Positions 21,286 through 32,586 of a stretch of DNA of 64,000 bases are shown here, piece after piece. Location: NCBI GenBank assembly GCA_029204225.1, contig CM055111.1:129001-193000 (forward strand), written 5' to 3'. The notes beneath the pieces are model-generated. The model was not told the DNA's origin. It saw only the letters and a list, made by a program, of their open reading frames with translations, and searched no databases. The DNA is from Diphasiastrum complanatum. Its lineage: Eukaryota; Streptophyta; Lycopodiopsida; Lycopodiales; Lycopodiaceae. Made by a program: the position numbers and the translations under genes. Each line of letters begins with the position of its first letter. Position 1 is the stretch's first letter.

Positions 21286-23705
21286 CAAAAAAAGGTTTTT
21301 CAATCTAAGAGGAAGGATAGGGAAAATGTTAGTGAAACACATCCCAATTCCAATAATCCTAAGAAAACAAAGAAAAACTTTAAAAACAATCAGGGTGGCA
21401 TTGATAAGGCTGAAGTCGTAAGAAGAACATGTGCTTCAAGTGCAATGGCGAGGGTCACCTTGCACGAGATTGCGTCAAAAAACCAACTTCTACCTCAGGG
21501 ATCATGGCTAGTTTAAGTGTTGACACTGAAAATGTTAACCCTTATTCTAAACATGAACTTAATTCTATTATGAAGAATTCAGATTTTAAAATTTATCTAT
21601 GTTTTCATAATGATATGATTTGCCTCAATGATGAGGAACTTAACATAAATGCCATGAGTATACCCAGGGAGAACACTACAGAATTTGAAGCCTATAATGA
21701 ACTTAGGCAGGAATTCAATGATGTTTTTTTAGACCTTCTTGTAGGTTTACCACCAGAAAGGACAGTTGATCATAAAATTGAACTAATACCTAGAACAATT
21801 TTAATTGCACAACGTCCTTATAGGATGAGTGCATCGGAAGAGGCTAAGGTAAGTAAACAATTACATGATTACCTGAAAAAGGGGTGGGTACAACCTAGTA
21901 AGTCTTCTTGGGCATCACCAGTGGTTCTGGTTGCCAAGAAGGATGGGACTATAAGATTTTGCGTCAACTATAAGAAATTGAAACCGTTAAGAATAAACAT
22001 CCACTACCACAGATGGATGATCTAATAGACTATCTTGGTGGTGCTTGGTACTTTTCCTTGATAGATCTAAGATCGGGTTACCATCCGATACGCATTAAGA
22101 CAGAAGATATACCAAAAACTGGATTTCGAACTCGCTTTGGTCACTACAAATTTATGGTGTTGCCTTTTGGTTTGACCAATGCACCAACAACTTTCCAACA
22201 GATGATGAACAATTTGTTCAGACCATATTTGGGAAGATTCATAGTGGTATTCTTAGATGATATCCTATTGTTCAGTAAGACTTTGGCGGAACATAAAGAG
22301 CATCTTAGAATTGTCTTGGACATCCTAAGAAGAGAAACGCTCTTTGCCAAGGAGTCTAAATGCAATTTTTTTGCTAAGGAATTGTCCTACTTGGGGCATA
22401 AGATCTTCGAACGAGGAGTGGAGATTGAGCCAGATTGAATCCAGAGGGTTATTGATTGGCCAATTCTCACCACAGTTCGAAAAATCAAGTCTTTCTTTGG
22501 GTTTGTTGGATTTTTTCGTCGTCATATTCCCCAATTTGCTCGATTGGCATTTCCCCTTACCCAGGCCTTGAAAGGCTATAAGAAGCTAAGCCAAAGGGCT
22601 AAGAGTCCACTAGTGGTGTGGACAGAGGATATGAATCATTGTTTTGAGTTTCTTAAGAAAAGTGTCACTTTGGCACCAATACTAATCATTGGTGATCCTA
22701 ATAAGGCTTTTGTAGTTAGGACCGATGCCAATGATTATGCTATTGGAACTGTGCTGATGCCAGATGGACATCTTGTGGCCTATAAAAGCAAGAAACTCAA
22801 TCCTGCTCAGTCTAGGTATTGTACCTATGAGAAGGAACTGTTAGCAATTGTTCATTCCTTGAAAATTTGATGACATTATTTATATGGAGCTAGATTTGAA
22901 GTTTTGATGGATCATTAGACTCTTCAATATTTTTGTGATGCTACATATTTAAAGGGGAGGCAAGCTAGATGGGCTGAGCTAATGCAAATCTTTGACTTTT
23001 CTATACGTTACTATAAAGGAAGTCAAAATACTGTAGCAGATGCTTTGAGTAGGTTACCAGTTATTAATCAGTTGAGCTTTACTATTATAGAACCGGGGTT
23101 GTTTCAGTCTCTTCAAGTCCGTTCCTTATTTTGGAAAGTATTGGCAACAAGTACTTTTAGGGATCAATTCAAGTTTGCAAGATTCCTTGAATCAGGGAAA
23201 GACTGAAACGGATTTCCTAATTCGAAACAGGATTTTGTTTCGTAAGGGAAAGGTGTGTGTACTGGAGAATGACACAATAAGGGCCCAAATCTTGCATGAG
23301 TGTCATGATAGTCCATGCGCAGGACATCCGAGTATACAAAGAACACTTGACTTAGTTCGAAGTCAATTTTGGTGGCCTAAAATGAAAGTCAAGTAGAGGC
23401 CTATGTACTTAAATATACTAAGTGCCAGTTAAATAAAGCAGAGAGGCTAAAAGCTAGTGGCCTATTACATCCTTTAGATATTTCTATCGGAAAGTGAGAA
23501 AGTATATCTATGGATTTTGTGGTTGGGCTTCCACGTACAGGGAGGGGCCACAATTTGGTTTGGGTCATTGTTGATAGACTTACGAAGTTTGCTCAATTTA
23601 TCCCAACGAAAACTACTGTTAAAGCTTCAAAACTAGCTCAACTATTTGTTGAGAAGCTTTTTCGACTATACGGGCTGCCTTGCGATATTGTCAGTGACCA
23701 ACATA
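21286..23705 (+). pseudogene. Ty3/gypsy gag-pol relic, chromovirus-like
   Basis: A Lys/Asn-rich gag tail is followed by the CCHC knuckle CFKCNGEGHLARDC. Only about 90 residues lie between it and the RT domain, so the protease is mostly deleted. RT spans 21700-22440 with KKGWVQPSKSSWASPVV, SLIDLRSGYHPI, LPFGLTNAP and catalytic FLDD. RNase H follows with RTDANDYAIG and ELLAIVHSLK. Integrase keeps HECHDSPCAGHP and TKCQLNKA (one zinc Cys lost), then SMDFVVGLPRTGRGHNLVWV and breaks off at IVSDQ. In-frame TGA at 22436 and 22869-22874 and TAG near 22917, plus frameshifts, inactivate it. The 5' side directly abuts the transposase-like arm with no LTR. Confidence 0.9.
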
Positions 23706-24339
23706 AATATGGCATGATATACTCAAAAATTAAGATATGAGCTGATTAAGTATAAATCATGAAGAGGCCTAAGTCATTTTCAGGAATATATCTCCTAAGT
23801 ACTTGCCTTGTAATTAAGGGCAAGACCTTTAAAAGGAAAAGACATTGTCTTGGATAACCTTTACTAGGTCGTCCATACAAAATGACTAGATACGAAAAGA
23901 CATGTTAAACAAGAGTAACTTTAACTCATAGTTAAGTATATCTCCTATGGTATAGTTGAACGTATTTTCAGTCTAATTGTTAACTAGACCCTTTCGTGGA
24001 AGCGACGCACCTGTTGTTTTAGAGGTGTGTTTGTTCGTCCCGTAGAACATATATAGATCTCACACTTTAGTCTCGATGATCAAGAGTTTATGCTTATGTA
24101 AGAGATTGAAGAAGTGAATAGAGTTTTGTGAGTTATTCTCTCTTATCTCTGTTCTCTGCACTGCTAAGTGTGAGTGTCCCTGAGTTCGCTAACAATCTCT
24201 AATGCATTTCATGGATTACTCTCCGATTAGACATACGCTCTAGTGCATTACAATCGTTTGTTGTGTTTCCGTAAAGCATGCTCTAAAGAACTGTCTTAAA
24301 ACCATCTTATTCGCCATGAAATCGGCGTTAAGCAATCTC
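23706..24339 (+). repeat. Possible LTR or LTR remnant
   Basis: Non-coding, with a CATATATAGATCTCACAC TATA-like region near 24047. It sits between a broken gypsy integrase and an unrelated minus-strand gypsy RT, where an LTR would be expected. No second copy was found in the window and the edges cannot be set, so this is a weak call. Confidence 0.3.
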
Positions 24340-24800
24340 TGAAGTTATTTCTTTATCAGGTCTGCAACATTAGGATTACAGCGATAGAACTTTGTAATCT
24401 TTGGAACTGCATCAAGTACTAAAGGTATGGTATGTTCAATAACTGATGTCGGAATACCCTTAAGATCTTGATAAGTCCATGCAAAGCAATCCTGATACGT
24501 AATAAGTAACATGCAGAGTGCTTGATACTGTTCAGGATTAAGTTGTGATCCAACTTGTACAATCTTTTTCGGTTTTCCTGGTTCGACAAGATTCATGGGC
24601 TGTGTCCTAGCTAGGCCATCGTAAACCTCTTTCGATTCTGGCACGTGTTCTTCAAGTTCACGATGTGCTTTAGGTAACATGATAACCACATCATCCAGTG
24701 TATAACGTTTGAAATGTTCAGGCATATCATGCTGGACTATATCTGTTTGTTCTTTTTCGAAAGGATTTATCTTGGATCTTTGCTTCACCTTCTTAGTAGG
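24340..24800 (-). pseudogene. Ty3/gypsy protease-RT linker and RT start (Tat-like)
   Basis: A 147-residue minus-strand frame contains DVVIMLPKAHRELEEHVPES, then LLITYQDCFAWTYQDLKGIP, then HTIPLVLDAVP and a CNPN start of the RT fingers. The DCFAW-DLKGIP-HTIPL order is the N-terminal edge of gypsy RT, Tat/Athila side. It stops within the RT, so only this fragment remains. Confidence 0.8.
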
Positions 24801-25019
24801 AATTGATCATGGAGGTGATGACTTCTGAGAAGATAAAATCTTCTTCAAAGGTGAAGACTTCCTAGACGATGATGTTGTCAAAACTAAGAGTTTAAGGACT
24901 GAATTTGATCTACAAATGATCCAAAGAGTGATTGGTAGCTTGGGATCTTGATCTATATCAAGACTAGCTTCCAAATCTAGCTTCTACTTGACAATCTTTG
25001 TGATTCCAAGCAACCCAGA

Positions 25020-25500
25020 CGCAATCTGATGCTGACGAGAAGATCCTTTGAGAGCTGCACAGACAGATGGATGCCGAGGCCCGCTTTGCACAAAGCCAAT
25101 GGATAGCAGTTGGGAGGAGGCGACGAGTGAGAGAGAAGGGAGGGGATGCGGAGGGAGTTGAGGGAGACGATCCATGGGATTTGGACATGGAGCAGTTTCT
25201 AGTGGACCGCGATGCGGAGACATAGGCCGAGCCATTTTTTCCTCCAGTTAGGCCTAGGGGGCGCCCCATAGGCACAGCGAGAGGGGGCTTGGGTTCGATG
25301 TTTGTAGAGAGGAGTGGGGCGTCATAGGCAGCTGCAGGCCAAGCATCGTCCCAGTCCGTAGGGCCTTCGCAGGGTGTGGGACCTGGGACCTTAGACATGC
25401 AAACATGACAGGCTAGGGGGCAGCCTAGAGGTAGTGGCATGAGTGGGAGGATTGGAGGCAGCTAGGGGGTGGCAGAGGGAGGGGGAGACAAACATGAGAG
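25020..25500 (+). other. GC-rich patch with a decayed plus-strand frame
   Basis: Composition changes sharply from AT-rich to GC-rich. One plus-strand frame from CAGATGGATGCCGAGGC reads MDAEARFAQSQWIAVGRRRR, DDPWDLDMEQFLVDRDAET, then an AT-hook-like RPRGRPIG. It is broken by TAG at 25222 and 25324, a TGA and another TAG. Basic, Gly-rich sequence follows. I do not recognise the family. It could be the start of a transposase (hAT or similar) or another mobile-element protein. The minus-strand frame here looks like a shadow. Confidence 0.35.
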
Positions 25501-25552
25501 TTTGGTGTCTTTTTTAGTCCTAAGAACGGTGATTGTGTGTTATTTTTTATTT

Positions 25553-25650
25553 TTAGTGGAAGTTTGTTTTCCTGAGTTCAGAATTTTTATTGCAAAGAGT
25601 AGTGAAAGTTTGTTTTCCTGAGTTCAGAATTTCTGTTGCAAAGAGTTTAC
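25553..25650. repeat. Tandem duplication of about 47 bp
   Basis: The unit AGTTTGTTTTCCTGAGTTCA followed by GAATTTTTATTGCAAAGAGT occurs twice in tandem, nearly identical. It lies at the truncated end of the copia relic that follows. Confidence 0.85.
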
Positions 25651-25660
25651 AAGTCACACC

Positions 25661-27201
25661 TTACACTTGTAGGATGATATGGATGGATCTTGAAAAGGCT
25701 CTCTTTGTTTCTTGAAAGTAGTGTGTGGACAAGCTTATGTAGTTAACCAAAATGCAACCCTCACACATTTCTCCTTCAAAAGAGATATAAGGCAATCCAA
25801 CAACTAGATTACCTCTTTTAAGGATTTGATTCCCGTTGACTCTAGCTCTTGTAGCAATCACTTTGTAGTGATTCTTGATGTCCTTGACGAGACATTTGTC
25901 ACTGTCAAACTCAACCTTGAGTTGTTGATCAGCCATCGTCCCAACAGATAGTAGATTGTTACCTAAGCCAGGTACATATTGCACATTGTTTATCTGCTTT
26001 ATCTTCCCGCTGGCTAACTTCACTGGTACCACTCCAACTCCTTTAACAGATAGCAATTTGCCATCATCTTGTCCAACTAATTCATCACCATTGTTAGTTT
26101 CCTTGAGTTCTGAAAACCACTCTTTTCTTGAAGTCATATGTTTTGATGCACCCCTATCAATGTACTTGGCTTCATCACTTGTCATTAATGTTGTAATGAA
26201 CAATTTTGAACTTACACGTGTATCATCTTCATATTGATTATCATCGTATTGATGTTGATCAGTATAATTGTCTTTATAATAATAGTCATCAAATTGATGT
26301 TGATCAGCATAATTTTTCGCTTGCCATTTGTCTTTTCTTTGTTCCATCTCCTTCTGTTTTTTTTTTTAAGCATTCACGCTCCCAATGACCAGGTTTGTTG
26401 CAGTACCTACAATTTTCAGGTTTATTTTGTCTTGAATAGCCACGTCCTTGACCTCGGCCTTGATTCCAATTGCCTCGATTCGGACTATCATTGACTTGCT
26501 CATAAAATTGTTGAAATGATCCCCGACTTGAGTTTCCTCCTCTTGATTGATACCTTCCACGGCCAAATCTTCCACCTCGTCCTCTAACTGCAAGAGCTTG
26601 ATCATAGCTCCTGTTACAATGATTCAAGTTCTCTTGACGTTGCTCTTCTTGCAAAAGCAATCCACCTAGTTCTTCATAGGTTGGAAGATTTTCTCTTGTG
26701 GCGACACTCTCAAACATCTGATGTGACTCACTTAGACTATTCAATGTCAATTGCACGATCTGACGGTCTTGTACTGCTCTCCAACTGCTGCTAATTGGTC
26801 ACGAATCTCTTTGATCTTCAGTATGTGATCGACAATAGTTGCATCATCATCCATCCGCAATGTATGCAACTTCTTCTTCGTAAATAGTATTCAAGATGTA
26901 TTTGTCCTTTCAAACAATGCCTTCAATGTATCCCACGCTTCTTTTGGTCCTTCTGAATCTGAAATATAGGGAATAATTTCATCTCTAACTGATAAGTTGA
27001 TGACATTATGGGCTTTCTATTTTCTCCTATCAAATGCCTGCTGATCTTCTTCAATCACTAGCCTTGTCTCTTAAGCTATCACAAACTCTCATAGCTCCTT
27101 TTCCATCAAAATGTTCTTCAGTTTAAATTTCCAAACTGCATAGTTGTCGGCACCTTCCAATTTGCTTGACTCATTGAGGACACTCTTGCTTAGAGTTGCC
27201 A
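25661..27201 (-). pseudogene. Ty1/copia gag-protease-integrase start
   Basis: Read leftwards from ATG 27201: gag (MATLSKSVLNESSKLEGADN, then YAVWKFKLKNILMEKEL), a UBN2-type helical domain to about 26650, and an RG-rich linker. The CCHC knuckle is CRYCNKPGHWEREC. The protease has YIDRGASKHMT, where the active DSG is altered to DRG. The GAG-pre-integrase block then runs to GCILVNYI. Stops in gag at 27090-27030 and frameshifts near 26760 show decay. RT and RNase H are absent. The element's 5' LTR lies at 27659-27953. Confidence 0.85.
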
Positions 27202-27304
27202 TTACTAGATAGATGAGTCCGGATCACAAAAATGGCTCAGTCTGAACACACAACCCGTCTCCAAATTTTATCACACCACAGAACTGTATATATTTGGTTG
27301 TACA

Positions 27305-27560
27305 CTTGATATCGGTACGACGCGCGGGTGCACGACTGCTTGGGATTCTCTTTAGCTGGCGCTTGTGGATCCGATATTGGTACGGGTATGCGATATTGGT
27401 ACGACGTGCGGATGTACGACTGCTCAGTATTTTCTTTACCTTTGGCGCGTGGATCCGATATTGGTACGAATATGCTATATCTGTACGACGACGTGCGGCC
27501 TACTCAGGATTTTTCTTACCTCTGGTGCGTCGATCCAATATTGGTACGAAAAAGATAAAA
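27305..27560. repeat. Minisatellite in a copia leader, unit about 95 bp
   Basis: Units combining GATATTGGTACGA, a GTGCGG-(ATG)TACGACTGCT segment, TTTCTTTACCT and GGCGCGTGGATCC occur nearly three times. The block is unusually CpG-rich and sits between the LTR and gag of the minus-strand copia. It is therefore in the transcribed leader. Confidence 0.8.
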
Positions 27561-27658
27561 AGTAGAGGGAATATAAGAACTTTCAGAGGGAATATTCCAG
27601 ATTCTCCACTTCGGCGCAGCGGCTACGCCACCTCCTCTTTTCAAAGATCTCAAAATGT

Positions 27659-27953
27659 GTGATTATTCAAAAAACAGAGATTAGTAATGTAAAAAGTATG
27701 AAGCCTCCTAACTCTAAATGGCAATACTAGACATTGTCTAGTGTGATTTGCGGTACCCTAAACAAACAGATGAGAGATTTCTTGGCAAACCTCTCACACG
27801 AATGGCACTTTTCACAACAACTAGAAAGAGAGAGAAAACCTACGAGTAGACTAATAGACTAGCCTACGGCTAATTACAGTTGGTAATAGCTGTTAACATT
27901 AATGTACATCGTAAACAGTAACAGAATGAAGTTTATCATTGATTTCTAACAAC
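27659..27953 (-). repeat. 5' LTR of the minus-strand copia relic
   Basis: On the minus strand it runs from TGTTAGAAATCAATGATAAA to TTGAATAATCACA, about 295 bp. That is a normal copia LTR size, and gag starts about 460 bases downstream. I did not find a clear initiator-Met primer site next to it, so the inner edge is approximate. Confidence 0.55.
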
Positions 27954-29330
27954 ATGGCCTATCTAAAGCTCTACCACTAGGATAATCGCCATGTAGCACG
28001 TCATTTTGATCAAGGTCCACTCAAGGGACAAGTGGCAGATCTGAGCGTTGATAAGTAGATCTAACGATGCAATGCTTTCAGGTATGGTGCCTTGAAGAAA
28101 TGAGAACCCACCCCAGCCTACACAAAGGGCGCTACCTTCATGGGCCTTTACGGCAAGATCCATATGACTCCCAATCACTCAGATCTATGCCACGTGGCAA
28201 AAATCATATCATTATGTTCATCTTCCTTCGACCATACTCTCTAATATAGCTCTACTCAATAGTACTAGGTAAGTTTAGGTGTATGGAATCTTGAAAATTG
28301 ACATGCATGTACACACGTTTCCTATCAAACTTGTGGTGTACACTGTACATCAAAGAAAGTGCTCCTTCCAAAGGAATAACGGATGGATAATAGACTTTTT
28401 TGCAGTTATAGATCCATAGCTCACTAATAAGATAGTCTCTAGAATATTGATATCTCAAAATGCTTGTAAAATGCATCAAATTTTTCCATTGTTTAATTTA
28501 GTTAATGTCATCAATATGACATCAATTCAAAGGATAAACAAAGGACTGTTTGATAAAGGGTGTCGTGAGGAAATCCAGATTTACGACTTTCACATGTGGT
28601 AGTTTGAGGTAACATCCCAAGTTGATAGGAATTAATATCCTCTAAAATAGATAGAATTATTTTTACAACATAGAGCATAAATTTTCTACAACGGTATAGG
28701 TGGCACAACCTTTATGAATTGAGATATGGCCAATTTCAATTGACATACTCTAGTAACATCATGAGGAAGACATAGATAACGAAACTCTCCATAAACTGCA
28801 AATTATAAAGTAAAACACAAGATATTTTGAACTATGCACAAATGTTGATGCATTGAGCATAAACAAAAAATTCCAAAAACTTGAATCGCTCATGTGCCAA
28901 CATAATATACGCCTATCATTCCAATAACAACTATATATGGCACACAATTGGATCATGTATGGACAAACTTACAAAATTCAAGGAAATAATTTGGATCTAC
29001 GCATGCTCTCATTTCTTCTATAACACAAATTTAAAAAAACTTTAAAACAGTGCAATTTAGCACATATTACAAAGGCAAGCCCTGTAGCTTGCCACAATGC
29101 ACTTGTTTAACTTGGAATTTTTTTTGTCACGCTCTTGGCTAGAGCGAGTTGTCTAGCCGTTTCTATCACTAAGACGTCGAGGGTTGGGGAAGTGCGTGTT
29201 GTTTAGAACAAGTTGCTACTTTCTAGCCGATCAGCCATGTTCACTCATCGCGTACTTAGGTAAGATCTTGAGGGTCACAATGCCAATCCTCTCGTTCAGA
29301 GGACAAAGCCTACGACATCTCTTTGCTTTT
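27954..29330. other. Unassigned DNA
   Basis: No gene family could be assigned. On the minus strand a short run (GTIPESIASLDLL near 28060-28100) resembles a leucine-rich repeat but stands alone. The rest is AT-rich with no long frame. Confidence 0.35.
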
Positions 29331-29347
29331 CAGCACACAAGGGGCAC

Positions 29348-29456
29348 AGTGCCCCTATAGTCACGCTATTTTTAACTCGGAATTATTTTCTGCCAACACC
29401 AAGTGCCCCTATAGTCACGCTATTTTTAACTCGGAATTATTTTCTGCCAACAACAC
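29348..29456. repeat. Perfect tandem duplication of 54 bp
   Basis: The unit beginning AGTGCCCCTATAGTCACGCT and ending TTTTCTGCCAACA is present twice in direct contact with essentially no differences. It is therefore recent. A CACCCC-rich segment follows. Confidence 0.9.
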
Positions 29457-29591
29457 CTCGGCGCTCCCCTCTTTCCTCCTCCCCTGGGGTGTTCGCAGTG
29501 TTCGCAGCCTGGGTGTTGGCATAAAAAAACCAAAAAAATTTCCCACCCGTGCCCCCCATCAACTTGAAGTTCATCAGCATGTTTTTCGCGG

Positions 29592-31074
29592 TTGACAATT
29601 GCACACAAGGGACACTTTGTTACAGTTTTAGAGGAGTTTTGCACTTTCGTGGATCTGGAGGAAGCTTTTAAGTCTGTCATGGGAAGAGAAGGCCTAAGAA
29701 AGCCCATCACTGGAAGACCAGACATTCATTTGATCAATCAGTCAAATAGCTGCTATTTGTGGGGATATCAATACCGCAACCGTCTACAGAAGACCGTTGC
29801 TTTTACAAGCCGAATTGGTGGCTTTCCAGCTCGTCTTATCAGTCAAGCAGGTTATTCAAATCATTAACGATTGGTTTCGGTGGGATCAACCATAATCTAA
29901 AGGCTTATTTCAAGATTGGCCACCCCTCCAATTAGCTACGATCAAAGCAGTCTGTTGCTCCATGCAGTCTTGGAGCCGAAGTTCTCTTCTAAAACACCGA
30001 ATAGTGAGAGATTTTTTTGCAGATTTCTGCATAGCCTTAGCATTGACTCTGTCTATTCAGGACCTCAATAAGGTCTGTGAAAGTCAAATCTAGGCTTCGA
30101 AGTACATCTATTTTAAAACAAACAAGATATGAAAGAAACACCAATGCATGCGAAATGCCTCCCCTAGAAATGCTGCTATGTGGCTAAGTAAAAATGGTCA
30201 AGTCTTCATTGATAATCACATAACCCAGCTAGCAGGTAGTAATGAAAAGTTTGAGATTGGGTCTTCCTTGTAGATGCTAATAATGAGCTCTAAAATGTGA
30301 ACCCTCAACAGAGCTGCTCTTAATGGAATGCTTTAAACGCCTTGCACCTATAGAAAGAAGGCAATTTGATGCAGACAGAGTTCAGGCCATGATCTCAAGA
30401 CCTAGACAGACTAATGGGGAAATTCATAGTATCAGGAAGCGGATTCTGAATTGCAATTATGAGGGCTATGAGCTTTTAAGCCAGTAAAAGCATTCCTGGG
30501 TGCAATAAACCGATTGGGTCTTTACTGTTTCCACTGTAAAATTGTCTATTTTGCTTTGATTGTTTTAATATAAATAGAATTTTATCTCTGTAATCCATAG
30601 GAATCTTGTTGCTGGTGATCTTACATGATTTTCTGTTTGTCCATATGGTTCCAGCATCACCATCAATGTGGATGCAGAGAAAGAGTTGATAAGTCATGAG
30701 AAAGAGTTGATAAGTCATGATGGAGTTCCAGCAATTTCACGTGCATTCAGCTTGCAAGATGAGAATCTTTGCCTTAACATTATCCACGTTTGTGGTTTTA
30801 TTGCAAATCATCCCACGAGAGATCCTATGTACGTCTTCTAGCTGTTCTCCGTGGATTCCGTTAACTGTACAAATTTGACTTCTGTGGTTGATTTTTCGTT
30901 TCTTTTGGACAGCTTATTACAAATATGGGGGAACATCCAGTATCAAGGACAGACCTCCAAGCAGTACACAATTTATTGAATGGAATCATCAAGAACTCGC
31001 CTTCTGCCATCATGAAACGCTGTGCGAAAAGAGCCATTCGACAACTCTTGTTCAAGCATCTCCCATTCACTTGA
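29592..31074 (+). pseudogene. Exon-like blocks of an unidentified plant gene
   Basis: Several plus-strand blocks look like exons in a common orientation. Block 1 (29592-29867) includes VLEEFCTFVDLEEAFKSVMG. Block 2 (about 30320-30487) includes ECFKRLAPIERRQFDADRVQ and ends LLSQ-TAA. Block 3 (about 30656-30829) includes DGVPAISRAFSLQDENLCLN and IIHVCGFIANHP. Block 4 (30908-31072), after a TTTCTTTTGGACAG acceptor, includes TDLQAVHNLLNGIIKNSPSA and ends KHLPFT-TGA. Blocks 3 and 4 have an armadillo-like helical feel, but I cannot name the gene. Stops between blocks leave pseudogene versus real introns open. Confidence 0.35.
30677..30718. repeat. In-frame 21-bp tandem duplication
   Basis: GAGAAAGAGTTGATAAGTCA plus T occurs twice in tandem, adding seven residues (KELISHE-like) inside exon-like block 3 without breaking its frame. 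Confidence 0.85.
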
Positions 31075-31614
31075 TATGGTTATCTTTAAGGAATTGCACT
31101 TTCATAGCGTTCTCGAGCTTTTGAAACATTGGCAATTGTATCATGGACCTTATATACAGCCCTAATTACTGGTTGGTTTTGAAGTTCTCCCTTGTGAGAG
31201 TTTCAAGCTCTAGAGTACCACCTACATGTAAAACAGTGCAAAATGTTTTCAATCGGCGATCATTATGTTCAATGTTTACGCCAACATTGTTGAACCAATG
31301 TTCAGATTGTAGTTGCTGAAAGATTTTTGAGTTTTCCCTAACAATGTTACGTTGCCTCAATTTCTCATCTTACTTTGGTTAGTTCCTCCATCCCCTCATC
31401 TTCACTAACTATTGGGTCTGGTGGGCATACATGCAGAGGTTGTGGTGCAAACGAGACACCTAGCCCAAGAACGGCGTGGTGTTGGTTTGATGTAGTGGAG
31501 ACTAAGGCCTCCTAATGTACTAGTATAACAAATTCAGTCCAAGATTCATCTATAAGAGTTGTGGAGATCAATCATTGTGTTAGACACTTAACATATTCAA
31601 TATCACTCTTGTTA

Positions 31615-31740
31615 ATGTGCCACACCTTTAAGAAAAATCTAACTAGTACATTGAGGGCCTATGTGACTACTTTGTTTATATGCCACACCTTTAAGAAAAA
31701 TCTAACTAGTAGATTGAGGGCCTATGTGACTTTGGCTTGG
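31615..31740. repeat. Tandem duplication of about 63 bp
   Basis: TGCCACACCTTTAAGAAAAA followed by TCTAACTAGTA-ATTGAGGGC and CTATGTGACT occurs twice, separated by a few bases. No coding role is seen. Confidence 0.85.
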
Positions 31741-31967
31741 CCTTACAAAGGCAAGTCTTATGTGTTTGTTTGGTCATCAAAAGTTTGTAAGGTTAGTTAT
31801 TTAATAGGGCAATGTCTCAAATCACATCATCATAGATAATAATAAGAGGAGTTCAAATATATTGGATAGTCATTGACCTACATAAAATTTGAAGGAATTG
31901 TGATCTAGATGGTTAATTGTGTGATCAATTCTAACACGATAAGGCATGTCCTCCTCAATCAACCAAC

Positions 31968-31995
31968 GTGGTGGTGGTGGTGGTGGTGGTGGTGG

Positions 31996-32079
<84 letters not shown>

Positions 32080-32080
32080 A
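31968..32080. repeat. (GGT)n(GA)n compound microsatellite
   Basis: About nine GGT triplets at 31968-31997 pass directly into roughly forty GA dinucleotides up to about 32078. Poly-Gly and Arg-Glu frames here are artefacts. Confidence 0.95.
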
Positions 32081-32586
32081 CTTAGTGCATTTGTACATTG
32101 CAAACGTGGGTTGCGATCAAATGTCGATCACCCAGTAGGGGCCTAGTAGTACCAAGTGATCGAATGCCAAATAAGGACTCAAGCACGAGACCATAAGGTA
32201 TTAATGAATCCTTGGTGGGATCCAAAGCCCAAATTACTATGCATAAATAGTCTATAACTCTCCTGCAAAAAGACATTGTCCTCAATATTTGTGCAATGTA
32301 AATGTTGATGAGGAGAAAAACAATATTCTTAGAAAATGCAAATGTTGAAGATGTTAGAAAATATGTGTGTCAAAGGAACCATGGACTACACATATGATAA
32401 TTCACCGAATTCTGTCTTAAATTAGAAGCTACAAAAATGAGAAATATGCTTGTTGACCATGGATCCATGGATCACACAATAATGTGAATGGACCAAAAGA
32501 ACCAAAAATATACAACATTATGGAGAACTTTGCTATACTAAGATGGACCAAGAAGGCCACCTGAAGGCATCAATATGTGAAGCATA
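32081..32586. other. Unassigned DNA
   Basis: About 500 bases between the microsatellite and the truncated copia RT. No gene, primer site or repeat was recognised. It may be target DNA or diverged LTR. Confidence 0.35.

Noticed and set aside
24964-25440. 158-codon minus-strand frame rich in Pro and Ser
   Set aside because: It is antisense to a GC-rich plus-strand frame with better amino-acid character; probably a shadow.
27963-28178. Leucine-rich-repeat-like GTIPESIASLDLL on the minus strand
   Set aside because: Only one partial repeat, with no adjacent repeats or kinase domain; chance similarity is likely.
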